Source: Anastatus disparis (taxonomy: Eukaryota > Arthropoda > Insecta > Hymenoptera > Eupelmidae). Taken from it: a stretch of 64,000 nucleotides of DNA. The stretch lies in NCBI GenBank assembly GCA_017163975.1, contig JAFFSR010000265.1, positions 62,001 to 126,000 of the forward strand. The letters are read 5' to 3'. This document shows, piece after piece, positions 37,541-49,500 of the stretch. Under the pieces are notes generated by a model. The model was not told where the DNA came from and made no database searches. It saw only the letters and a program-made list of their open reading frames with translations. Every line of letters starts with the position of its first letter. Position 1 is the stretch's first letter. Both the position numbers and the translations under genes were made by a program.

Positions 37541-40500
37541 GGATTCTTACCAATGACAATGTTTTCCTGAAGTAACCTCAATTCTCTGATTGATGCACGA
37601 TGAAACCAAGTGATACTAATCGTTTTTAACTCGAGACACACGTGGATAGAGAGATATTTATGGAAGGATTTTTAAGAGTATAGCTAAAAAATCATGTTCT
37701 TTAGCTTTGCAATATTTCAATTTAAGCGCAAAGATAATTTGATAAGAAATTAATGTTCTTAGAAAAAAATCAAATAATTTTAAACAATCTAAAAAATATC
37801 AAGACATTAAATTTGCAAGTTAATTGAATAGTTTGTAATAATATAAAATAAAGATTAAAAGTTAAGATTGAGAAAAAGTAAATAAACTTTTTACTAAATA
37901 AACAATAATTTATCAATCTCACTTTTATCGTTATAATCTCAAAAACTATCTAAGATTACAAAACTATAGTAACAATAATTTTAAAACGTTGATTATGAAA
38001 AAAAAAATAAATTCTTTGCAAACATAATAAAATACAATGCAAATGCTTAACTTAATGAATGCAAAACTTGTTAACTGACAAAGGTCAATCAGTGTGCCGA
38101 TAATGTTCTGCTATGAAAAAAAGCATATAGCTGATGCGGGTAACAAATTCAAAGCTGATTGAAAGAACAATACATCAGAGAGCTAAAATAAATTTTTTTA
38201 AAATATACCCATCGTAGGAAAGAAAAAAGAAATACGGGTATACAGTCAAGTTGTTGGGGGTCTTTACAATATGATTGACGTTTATAAAATGTACGTGATT
38301 TTGACGCAAACAAGTTGTTTCAAATTGAAATATTGTTGTAACAATTAAGCGCAATGATATCGTTCAAAAGTGTTTGTTATAAATTATGTTGAACACATAT
38401 TTTCAATGTATTAACAATACAATTAGAATATTTTGAATCAAATTCAAAATATTATAATTTTTATATGATATTAGAAATTACTCAAAATAAGGTTAGCAAC
38501 AATAAATATAAAAACCGACCAGACATTAAAACTATAGTCATTAAAAGAAAAAACACCTATTATAATCATTGTACGTAATTCTTCTAAGGTAAGACCAAAT
38601 TTGTGAAAAGCCACAGTAAGCCACCTAAATCGTGCTTTACAACAAGAAAAAGAAGAAAAAAAAAATTGGAGAGTCGACGTTTTCTCATTATACTCAACGA
38701 AGTAGCTGTTGCCACACTTGCTCATGCTTCGAATCGAAAAAAAAAAAAAAGGAAAAAAAAAGAACGAAGCTGGCGTTTTACACACAGAGACATTGCGAAA
38801 GGAATTTTCGTGACGGTATAACGCTCACGCTCTGACTTTCATCGTTTCGCTGTTGCCCTTCGTCCATGAAAGTTGTGGCTTTAACTTTATATAGGTGGGA
38901 GGTAAATTCGAGGCCCCTCACCAATATATACGCATACGTACGCATATAACACACACATACATACATAAATATATATATACAGTGTCGCAATATACATGTA
39001 TACACATATACACATCCATATCATACATACTTTCTCATTTTCTATAGTGTTTTTTTTTATATACAGAAGAAAAGAGAGATAGATAATAGAGAAGCAACAA
39101 TATGTCCTCCCTCCGTGTAATTACGTCACAGAAAGAGAACTACTCTCAAGTTTTTAACAATGTGTTTTGTCGCCCAATGCCCCTTTTTTTCCTGTGTTTT
39201 AATAGCGCCATTGTGAACTAAATATTAAAAAAAAAAAAATCTCTTCTTTTTTTCGCCACGTCGACACTGTACCAACAATTACTGCACGAAAGGATGGTGT
39301 GTGTATTAATTATACCAGACGATGCATGCATGCACTAGGCATTTCCTCTACTTTCAACATTTTAACATGGAAAAAAAAACACGATGAATATTTTTTTTCT
39401 CTTCTAATGATTATAATAATGAGCTAATATTTTTTTTCGTGGATACAAACCATTTTATTACGTTTAGCAAAATAAATTTTTCGCATTTAAGTTAATTTGA
39501 AAAAGGCGAAGTTGTATATATTTTTCGCTTGCTGCTGCCAAAGGAATGAAGACGAAAATTTTTTATATAAAAGAGAAAGTCGACTTAATGAAGAATTCGA
39601 TTGGAGTAATCGTGGTACCTTTTTTTTCGACAAGATTGCTATATTTGGGATGATTTACTACAGGTGTGGAGATATTATGCGATAAAATCTACAATTTATA
39701 TAATTAAAGTAATGAGACTAATCTATCATTCGCGTTTAAACAAAAGTTATAATTTTGTGTTATATAAGTAGGCACTTTGGTCATTAATCATTGAAATGCA
39801 TTTATTATTAAAATTATAAGAGAGAACATTTGAAATTTAAATTTATAATTTTATTCGAAATTATTGTTATTATTGTTGAATTATTACTTTTGTAAAAAAT
39901 AAAAAAACATGTTCGCAGATTTTTTCGAACACGTAATAAAAATTCTATAAAAAGATCAATTTAACATAAAAAAATTTGTTTAAATCTTTAAAACTTTTTA
40001 TTACAATTTAATCAATACGTTAATTGAATGTTTATAATACTTTTAAAATGCAAATTAATTATTTCTCTTTGAATTTCCTCGTTTGACCTACATTACTCGA
40101 ATTATGATTCGTGCTGTACTTGAATTAAACCTTCATTATTTTGTATAATTCAATCATTACTAATTAAACAAGGATAATTGAGTTGCTTGAACGAAATTAT
40201 TCAAACGTATTAAATTCCATAGGAGTGTAAATTTCACTCGGGCATATGTGTGTTTTTCTACCCGCGAGTCTCTATTTTAAAGTTTATTTATATTTTCAAA
40301 AAAATTTCATCGCAATTAAAATCTTGAGTTTTGGTAAATCGAGAAACTTTCAAGTTTATTTGATTAATGTTATTTTGCGGTTTTGTGAATGTTACTTATT
40401 CATTGTCTCGTAGCATAATTTATCGTACGTTTTAGCGAATTATAGAATATTGGCGCACTGGGTCGAAGTTTGAAACTTTAATATTTAAGGTTATGTGTGC

Positions 40501-40900
40501 AAATCTGTGGAAAATACATCTGCTGACTAGTGCACGTGTATCATGTTGTAGTCAATCAATGAAAATCACGAATAACATCTTGAGTATATTTTTTTAATTA
40601 AGAAAAATGGAATTAGGATCTTTTTTCATCAATATTAAACGTTCTTTTCAACCAATTGGATTAATTAATTTATTATAAATTCAACAAATTAATTAACAAT
40701 GTGCTGCTTCTACGCAAATACTAAATGAATATTATCCAATTTTCTTTGCTCAACAAATCAACTTCTTTATTGTCAGTATTTATTTAAAACATCCCGTAAT
40801 TTATAGCATAATAAGAAGATATTACCTAAACATTGATGATTTTTCATATTAAAATCAGTAGCTAACTCGCAAAGTAAAAATTCATTTGAAAATCGATTTA
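37541..40900. other. AT-rich DNA with one A/G-rich island, no gene called
   Basis: Between 38630 and 39060 A- and G-rich runs alternate with tatata/acacac tracts. Frames there are poly-lysine or poly-phenylalanine shadows of these runs. A plus-strand frame at 39497-39685 (RNEDENFLYKRESRLNEEFD) ends beyond a possible acceptor, actacag at 39662. It starts on TTG and is not supported further. Confidence 0.5.
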
Positions 40901-41020
40901 AAAAAAAGGCATCAAAAGCAGCAATTCGCGCGCGCAAAAGTAAACAAGCCGCGTGGTGTGCATAGTCATCGACAAGCATAGGAGAATCTTCATCTCTTTC
41001 TCTCTCCTTCTTACAATCGA

Positions 41021-41082
41021 CTATGAACTATATAAAATCCGGTCGTCGTCACGCTTAGCGATGTTTCTTACTACCGCTGTTG
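41021..41082 (-). CDS. Orphan terminal-exon candidate
   Basis: On the minus strand a tract of more than 35 pyrimidines ends in ctgttcag at 41083. The two-base-start frame then reads TAVVRNIAKRDDDRILYSS and stops at TAG (41021-41023). TTTATT on the plus strand near 40764 could supply a polyadenylation signal. The start phase matches one reading of the exon candidate ending at 56994. The CT tract is also just the reverse of an E/K-rich plus-strand stretch, so the acceptor may be fortuitous. Confidence 0.15.
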
Positions 41083-41144
41083 CTGAACAGAAAGAGAAAG
41101 AGAATGAAAGAGAGGAAGAAGAGGAGCTGCATGCTTCAGCATAA
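41029..41144 (+). promoter_or_regulatory. TATA box with adjacent 27-codon small ORF
   Basis: TATATAAA lies at 41029-41036, and an ATG-initiated frame at 41061-41144 starts MFLTTAVAEQKEKENEREEE and ends at TAA. Distance from TATA to ATG is about 30 bp, so any transcript would have almost no 5' leader, which weakens the coding idea. The peptide is glutamate-rich because the DNA is GA-rich. It overlaps the minus-strand exon candidate, and at most one is real. Confidence 0.15.
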
Positions 41145-42419
41145 TGCGGCGCCTCATTACAAACCTCTGGTGCACACAACTTAACTTGCAGATACATGTA
41201 TGTATATATATAAATATATAACAAGTAAAAAAGAAGAAGATGAAGAGAAGAAGCGGCATATATAGAACATATATATGTATGTATATACATTAAAGAGAGG
41301 ATACACGCTGCACTGGTCAGTGTATAGAAAGTGAAATAATATATAGGTAATGCTTGCATTGTTAGGCCAATGCTACAAGGGAGAAAAAGAAGAGAGGGAT
41401 AATAAAAGCGTAACACAAGACAAGTCTCTTTTCTGTGATATCAAGATTGATTATTTATAGTACTTTAAATGCATTGATATGTGTGTTATTGGTTGCAATG
41501 ATCATCTTGTAAATAATGCAGCCGATTAAATAAACTTGTAATTGGATTATTTTGTACGGGAAAAGAGATTCAAAATAATACAATATAATGCGTCTTACTT
41601 ATTTTTTTTATTACTACATATCTCAAATAAAATATACGTAATAAAACGTGTATAATAGTGTGATTAATAATTTGAATTGATTATGAAGTTACTACCGGCA
41701 ATTCTTTTTTATACACCAGTTCAGGTTTTGATTAATTAAAAATTAAAATTTTGATAAAAGACAGTTTTAAAGGAATATATATATACATTTTTTAAATCAA
41801 GATTTCAATTAATATATTTTAAAGCTTAAATTACTCCATAAAAAATCTGAAGAGAATCTAAGAAATCTGTGAAAAACAAAATTAATACCAAGTTTTTAAA
41901 AATCAATGAATTTTCTACAATGTACATTAAAACTCCTTAAGTTTTTAAATAACAATAATGTAACATACTTATTGTTATCTTTAAACTTAAACATTGTATT
42001 TTCTTATTATCTGAACTGCTGTAATTAATGGCATATGTAAATAACGAATCTACATAATACTTCATACACTTAACGTAAAAAAAATGTTAACTTATTGTAT
42101 GTAACGTGTTATTGTAATCGCTATAATAAACAGTAAGCTGATGCGTCTATAAATAAAATGAATGAAAATAAAGATTTGCGTGTTAATTAAAAAAATATTT
42201 TTCAACATAAAATTAAATTAATTCAAATGGAAGCTATTCGATATTAAAAGTTAAGGATTTTAATATGTAAAAACTATTAAAATCTTAATGTGACCGAATA
42301 ATTGCAAACATAAATAAAAAATCAATTCGTAATTCAGAATAAGATTTTTTCTCAATTATTTTTATTATTTTGATCATTTTTCCGTAATGTCAAATTGACT
42401 GACATCGCCCATTATATGA

Positions 42420-42612
42420 ATCATTAGTGGCCAGTCGTCATTTTGACCCACAAAATAATGTTAAAAAAATCTGAAAAAAATTTGCTATACTTGTCTTCTA
42501 TCCCACTTTATATTTCAAAAGTTTATTTAGCGATCAATAATAAACAAAATTATTTATGACAATTTAGCTTGTGCCAAAAATGACCCATATTCCGGACGAA
42601 GAGTTAAACAAC
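42420..42612. mobile_element. Possible degenerate inverted-repeat element
   Basis: gtcgtcattttgacccaca near 42435 and, inverted, gggtcatttttggcacaag (complement of about 42567-42586) form an imperfect terminal-repeat pair of about 25 bp. On the right the pattern runs on through ccggacgaagagttaaac, where TTAA could be a target site. The left TTAA end is not recognisable. It directly abuts the clearer element at 42657. Confidence 0.28.
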
Positions 42613-42654
42613 ATTAGTGACAGTTTTATTACCTATAACAAGAGAAAAGTTGAG

Positions 42655-42875
42655 TAAAAGTTGCAATACGTTTTGTAAAAATTACAATGCTTTGTTATAA
42701 AACTACCTCAGTTTGTCATTATGGTAAAAAAATACCATACTTTTTGGTAAATTTTGTTAAAAAATATAAAAATTCCACGAAGCCACGAAGCTTGATAATT
42801 TTTAGCCTAAATGGCAGGTTATGGCAGCTTTACGATAAAGCACAGTAATTTTTACAAAAAGTGTTGCAATTTTTA
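42655..42875. mobile_element. MITE with about 75-bp inverted repeats and TA target duplication
   Basis: The left end (42657) reads aaagttgcaatacgttttg and the right end, reverse-complemented from 42873, reads aaaattgcaacactttttg. Both continue gtaaaaattac, tgcttt, taaa, ct, cc, catt and gg in the same order for about 75 bp at roughly three-quarters identity. TA flanks both sides (42655-42656 and 42874-42875). A TA target site is the signature of Tc1/mariner elements. The 217-bp element has no coding room, so it is a non-autonomous deletion derivative. The short centre includes a small hairpin, atggtaaaaaaataccat, at 42721-42738. Confidence 0.75.
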
Positions 42876-45350
42876 ATTAACATTTCATGCATTTAAAAAA
42901 AATTTAATCCTGAATATAAATTTGTAAACAATACGAAATTAATCAGAAAAAAACTTGTATCAACAATAGATTAGAAAACGAGAAAAAATCCAAAAGACAA
43001 TATTAGAACACTTTTTATGTTATTTTAACGCTCGCTATTAAAATAAAGTATTTTTACATTAATAAGAATGGTAAAATTTAATTTAGCTGTTTTTTTTTTA
43101 TAACAATCGTAAAACTTTTACTTTCCCTCTTGCAATTTTCGCCTCACGAACTCTTTGTACCGGTGCTTAGTCATTTATTGATACAGTAATCCTATCCTTA
43201 ATCTCCGTTACAGCTCATATATAGTTGCTTGAAATATTTTATCCTTCGAATTTTAATATCAATATAAAATACTAATCGATTATTATTGAGTCTTAAAAAT
43301 TCAGTTACTCGCAGTGATTAAATTATTTTTAACCTTTTACACATTACGTAATGCACAAAAAGAAATTTTTGTCAAAGAAAGGTTATTCTAATAATTTAAT
43401 ATTACGCTTACAAAATTAAGAATTGTTATAAGAATTCGCTCAATCATGCAAGATATCGATAAAAAAAGTATCGAGGACGTTAGAAAAGATCGTTCCTCCG
43501 ATATCAAAGAAACATTCAAGAGACGCGCAAACGTCGATACTCGTACACACACATACATATATAAAAGTTTATATGCATAAAAGGTGAATATATAAAAATT
43601 TCCAACAAAAAGTAGAAAAAAAAAAATCATATCAAGAGAATAAAAGTTCTCGCAATTTCGATTTATAAAATTCAAATATCAAATTTAATCGAATTTAGTT
43701 AAATCCATCTTATTTTCGTGTATAATAACAAAAAAAGAAACATGATAACCTAAAAGGAAAGAAAGAAAAAAAATAATATTAGCATTATGGCTATACAACA
43801 AAACGGCTGACGCAATAACATTACCATATGTGCACTTTTCGGTCCAAAGTTTGCACGGATGCCGTCGGTTAATGTTACATTTATACATATACACACATGC
43901 GCGGAAAGGGAAAGCGAATTCGAATTTCGGTCAGTCACGGTAAAGTACATTACATATAAAAAAAAAATAAGCATATAATAAACCAAGAGTAGCTGAGAAG
44001 AAGAGTTTGCTTCTATATACGATGTCGTGACCCAGGTTATCGCTTAAGTCTAATCGACAATACCGATTTCGTACTTATATACCCTCTCTCTCTCTCTTTT
44101 TGCCTCTCCTCGCTCTTTTATAAGTGCACTTTGCTTTGCCTTTCAAATTAATACGAAAACAATATATATATACACTGTACATATTCCATAGACGGATTCC
44201 TTCTCTCTTTCCCTCTCTGTGATATTTAATATGTAATGCAAGTAAAGAAAAAAAAATAGCAAGAGAGAAAGAAAAACGTATAAAGGCTTAACTTTTTGCG
44301 AGTTTCTTGAGTTCTCGAGAAAAGAAGGAAAAAAAAATAATAATGTTTTATTGTATCGTTGGTTTAGCGGAGATATTCCGATGAACGTTAAGAAATTTAT
44401 GGACTCGATTTTATAAACTGTATAAGCGATGAAAAGGAAATATTTTGCTTATAATATTAATGAATTGCTTTCATTATTTATCTAATCTTAACTTTTCACG
44501 AAGCTAAAAGAGAGATATTTCTTAACAGTCTCGGAAATCTTGATTCGAGAGAGAGAGAGCCTATAATCGTTTCTTTTCATATGCAGGTACCGGTTTAAAT
44601 AATAGCGTTTACTCAAAATAGCCGTGGTTCTCAAAAAAATTTTCATTCCTAATCCATAAAAATAAATTGAATTTCGCTCGACTGGATTAGTTTCACATTA
44701 ACATTTTTTTTAATGTTATATCAAAATATCATAAATTGTGAAATAACTGATGCAATATGATAATTTTGGAAGAAAAGAAAAATTTAAACCTTAGTTTTCT
44801 TATTATTCAATCTTAAGCAGTTAATTGAATAAAATTTATTTAAGCATTTATTTTTGACAAAATAATAACTGCGAAATATTATTTCAACAAAATTAAAAAC
44901 AAATAATATACATAAAACACGCTAAAAGAGTAGCGGTTCAAAAATAGCCTAAAACATCTTTTAAAAAAGTCTAAAACTTCAGGATATTGCAATATTGAAT
45001 AAAAAAAAAAGAAGAGAGAGAAAAAAAAACGAACTGATTCGAAGAAGCCGAGAAAGCTAGGTTCGCGAGACCGCCCAAACGTCCCTCTTATAACATGAGC
45101 GAGAGGAGAAATAGTATACGCGTTTGTATAGCTAACACACCACAGGCGCGCCCGAAAACGAAAAAAAAAGAAATAAAGGAGCACGAAACATAGAGTATAG
45201 ATGAAGGTATACACATTTAGGAACAAACAAGTAGAAACTTGAAAAAAAAAAAAAAAAATTTGCAAAAAACCTCAAATTTGCAAATTTAAAAAAAAATTTT
45301 TTTTCATTACAGCCATAAATATATACGTGTATATAACTGTTGAACGAAAA
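42876..45350. other. AT-rich DNA with CT/GA patches, no gene called
   Basis: This is AT-rich DNA with GC-richer patches at 43440-43560 and 43990-44110 followed by CT-rich and A/G-rich tracts. The long minus-strand frame at 44879-45265 is phenylalanine-rich and reads across A-runs. It is not supported. Confidence 0.5.
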
Positions 45351-45359
45351 CTCCGAATG

Positions 45360-46520
45360 TGTTAAATGGACTTCTCTAGCACAAGTTATTCCCTGATTTT
45401 CTCTCTCTATTCCTCTAACGGAGAAAGATATATTAACTTAACATTGAGGAAAGAAAGCTGTGCTGCTGCTGCTACTAGCGCGCTTTTATATATCCATGAG
45501 TGTGTTGCTGTTGCCGTAGAAGAAATGTGGCAACATTGCAACGAGAGCTCGCGCGCGAGGAGAGAGAGAGAGAGAGAGCGGAGCACACGTATATAACACA
45601 CAGTCCGCTGTATAACCCAGAGGAGAGAAAGAGAGAAACAGCAGCGGCAGCAGCAGCAGACTCGTCCACGTGACTCACTCGCTTATTCGGAAAATATATA
45701 TACCTCAAAAGCTATGTGTGTGATGATATTCTACTCTTTTCTTTTATTTTTTCTGCACTTCGTATAATGTCGCTTTTTCCTTTCGCGTTTATTATAGCCT
45801 TTTTATTTAACGCGCGGAGGGAGAGCGCGCGGAAAAAGAAAGAGAGATAAATAAAATTTAAAAAAAAATGGAACGCTCGATAAATGAAAACATTGTCAAT
45901 GTAAAAACGCGCGAGAAGTTCGTTCATTGCAGCTGGATAAAAGCAAATATATAAAACAAAAAACATACATACAAGGAGAAGCTTATATATACCTATAACG
46001 GACATGTATGAATACAAGTGAGGACCAAAACAGCTGCGCATCGCGCAAAACTACAGGAACCGCGACTGAACTTGTATACTAGTTTTATAGTAGACGTTTA
46101 TATATATAAAAAAAAAGAGAATAAAGAAGAGTGTATATATATATATATATAAAGAGAAGCAAAGTCGCGGGATTTATTCTGCACGCTTGGTGCACGATTT
46201 TCTTACGGTTAGAGCGCGGCAGCGACGCGCCTAGCTCTCTCTCTCTCTCTTGCATTAGCGAAAAAGAAAGATGTGCCGGCCGGCTACTATTACCACCACT
46301 ACAACTACTACCTTTTACTACTAGCTTTATATACGCTGTTGCTGTGCGTGCCTATGTTAGCGCTTCGCTTTTCGATTTAGTCGCGCTTTTTTTTTTCTTG
46401 CTTTTGCTCTTTTTTTTTGTCATCCTATATATCGTTGCTTGCTTCTTGCTTCGCTTGACTATTTCGTTCCACGAGATTCTTTTTTTCAACACATGGGGAG
46501 AAAAAATAAGTTATTTTTAA
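45360..46520. other. CpG, GA and CAG/CTG-rich island block
   Basis: Two subislands carry tgctgctgctgctac (45460-45475), the GA run at 45558-45578, cagcggcagcagcagcag (45640-45658), gcgcgcg clusters, CTCTCT (46228-46249) and an interrupted ctactattaccaccactaca tract (46285-46320), with tatata tracts between. Frames on both strands overlap extensively (S/A/L/R-rich) and do not resemble known proteins. The block looks like regulatory or 5'-leader DNA of the insect type. Confidence 0.4.
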
Positions 46521-46539
46521 ACAAAATTGTTTTTCTGGT

Positions 46540-49500
46540 TTTAATTTTGTAATAGGTAATGGTCACTTGATTGCTATTTGCATATTCATAGTATTAGAAT
46601 TATAGTCATTTATTAGATTAATAATTCGATTTAAAAATAGTAATTAATAATTTTAAAAACACGGAGAAATTTAAAAATCCATTTTAAAATATTTTTCAAG
46701 AATTTTTTTAAAGAAACTAATTGTTAATTTGAGAAATTATTAAAAATAATTTTAAATTGACCCAATTTTGAATTTTAATGAAAAGTTTGCACTCAAGTTA
46801 AAGATATAAGACGTTAATATGTTTAATAAAGTTATTTAAAAATTAAACTTCAAACATTTCAAAATTTAAATTAATCTAATTAAGCTCATCTTATAAAGTT
46901 ATTTTAAAAGTTTATAAATCATTCGAGAAATTCGATGCATATTCATTGAGGGCTATTAGTTTGCTAAATTTTCTAAGAAGAATGTTTTTAATTAGGCAAA
47001 ATTGTTAAAATACATAAATAATCGTTTCGTTTTTACACTTGATTTTAAAACACTCGTCCACTAATTTTTTTACAACAACAAAAAACTTCAATTCAAAATC
47101 TCAGTAGATTTTTTTTTATTAAAAACAATGGTACATGTTGAAACATCTTTATAATACCATGCAATATTGCTAAAACGCCATATTTTACAAAAAAATATTA
47201 AACGAATGAAGTAAAGTGTAAAAACAACAACGTCGTAATGTGCAAACAATAATATTAGACAACGGTGATAATAATAACTGTGATTATAGCTTATAGTGTA
47301 TTCGTGATGACGATTATTATAATGATGGCAATAACAGAAACGGCTTTTTTTAAATAAAAAGTAATATAAAATTCTTTGAAATGTTTTAAACTGTTCATAA
47401 GAAGGGCTAAAAGGATGTGAATGCTTGCGTTTGTCTTGCACGTGCATTTTATTAAATCTAATGTTTAAAACACGACTATACATTTAATAAAATAAAAAAA
47501 TCAAAACTTCTAATTTGAATAAACACTAACGTTCTAGTATATTTATAGAAAAAATATAGATTTAATTTCTTTTACTGTTTAACAAGTTATTAATAAAAAT
47601 AAAATAAAAAAATAAACCAATAAATTCATAAATTGTAGATTACACGATTTGATTTAAAGTCAGTAATGACAAAATGCATTTACTATTGTGCAAAAACTAA
47701 TATACACGCTCGACCATCATTTATTATTTTATTTAGATTTGAATCAGATTTCGAAGTCATCTATTTTCTAACAGATCCATAATCTGCCTCAATGTTTACA
47801 TTCTAAAAACCAAACATACACTACTATGATTATATAGTCAACTTGTTTTTTTTTATATCGCATAAACTCACGTGAGTATTTGCGCATATTTTGCAGTTAC
47901 AGGCTTAGCCGACGCATAAAAAAGTGAATGATGAAAAAGTAATGTACGAGAAGAAGAAGCGTATTTACTGAAGGAAAAAAATTTCTACAAAATAAAAGGT
48001 AATGATTGCAATGCGCTTTTTAGTCGTTGTTGTAAAATCCAATGAAATTAATATTATTATATTGTTAGAGCGTTTTATTTGCAATATAAACAATAAATGT
48101 AACACTTATTAACTGAGCATAATCGAAAAATAAAATATGTTTTACGAGCCTACAAAAAGCACCAAATGTAATTGTAATAGTTGTTTCATACATGCTTGTA
48201 TCAACACACGCTGGGGCGCACCAGTGATTAAGATAATTTCACGTACGTACATATATATGCGCAATCTTAACCTGAAATATTCAAGCCTCAAACGTACCAA
48301 TTTTATGCAAAACTCGTTGAAAAAAAAACACACACTCCGTCTTTCTGCATCGAAATAAACGAAAATTTCATGAAATATAAGTGATCTTAGGGCGCCTTAT
48401 ATGCGCGCAACGGAAATTTTAATCGGTAATCGCGTCAATCAAATTCCCACGGCAAGTTTATATTAGCGTAAAATGGAATGAAAAAAGGAGCTCGTATTAT
48501 AAGAAATCTCGAAAAATCAATTTTCTTGAATCGCCAAAGTATTGCTCATTTTTTTTACATATATATACATGCTGGATGTGAAACGGGGTGTGTATAACGG
48601 TAGCTGAGAAATTTAAAACCTCCAAACACGATATGTACTTTAGCGTTAATTTATAAAGCTAAAACATAATTTGTTCCCTCTTTCGTATTCTTTTATAAAT
48701 TATTGGCTCTGGCTCTTGCATCGATAAAAATTCGACTGAGAAAAAAAGAATTACATGTATATAGAGATAAGGAGTGGAACCGTTTTCGTCGTATATATGT
48801 TTTCTCGCGAAATATTCGTATAAACGCCCGCGGTCGACTATCAGAAAACTTGGTAAACAAGTCTGTTTATATCAGTCAAAGAAAGAATGAAAAGACAAGT
48901 TTGCCACGGATGAATTTTGTCAGGTGAATTTTTTTTTTAATCTATAATTTGAATTGCAATTTATTTATTTGCAAATTAGTTACAAGAAAAGTTTAAATTT
49001 ATCACCGTATCATAATTTTGAAAATCTATCATAAAATATTTTCATAAATAAATTCTTGACTCATAATTATTATGTTGTATAAAATTATTTGCGAGAAAAA
49101 CGTTTTTCTTAATATAGCTTCAGGATCTTAAAAGCGACAAGTGCGTAACCAGCAAATTTAGTCTTGATTAAACGTATAAAAAAATTAATTATAAATTATA
49201 ATGAAATTCGAATCAAAAACAAACATCAAAAATGGCATTTTTAATACGTTTATCACGTGCTAATTGGCGTTATAAATAATTCATTATTAATTTGATATTT
49301 ATAGAAAAAAAATGTTTTTTCATAAAATAAAAATAAAGTTCAAGTAGCATCTTAATTGTAATAAATTATTAATATTCTAATAAAATAAGTTCGTATTTAG
49401 ATTACTCGAGCGATGATCACGGTTATTTTTAATTTTCAACAGATCTTGATTAAAAAAATTTTTCGATAAGATTAATCGAATCTACAGCGATTACAATATT

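Noticed and set aside
42471..42500. Minus-strand acceptor gcaaatttttttcag
   Set aside because: It lies inside the degraded inverted-repeat element and is followed by frames that stop within a few codons.
45407..45708. S/A/L-rich ORFs over CTG/CAG and GA runs
   Set aside because: Low-complexity translation on both strands, with no conserved residues.
48703..48927. 74-codon plus-strand ORF rich in R/K with a gtgaat donor
   Set aside because: It starts on ATT, has no acceptor upstream, and its composition reflects local A/G bias.
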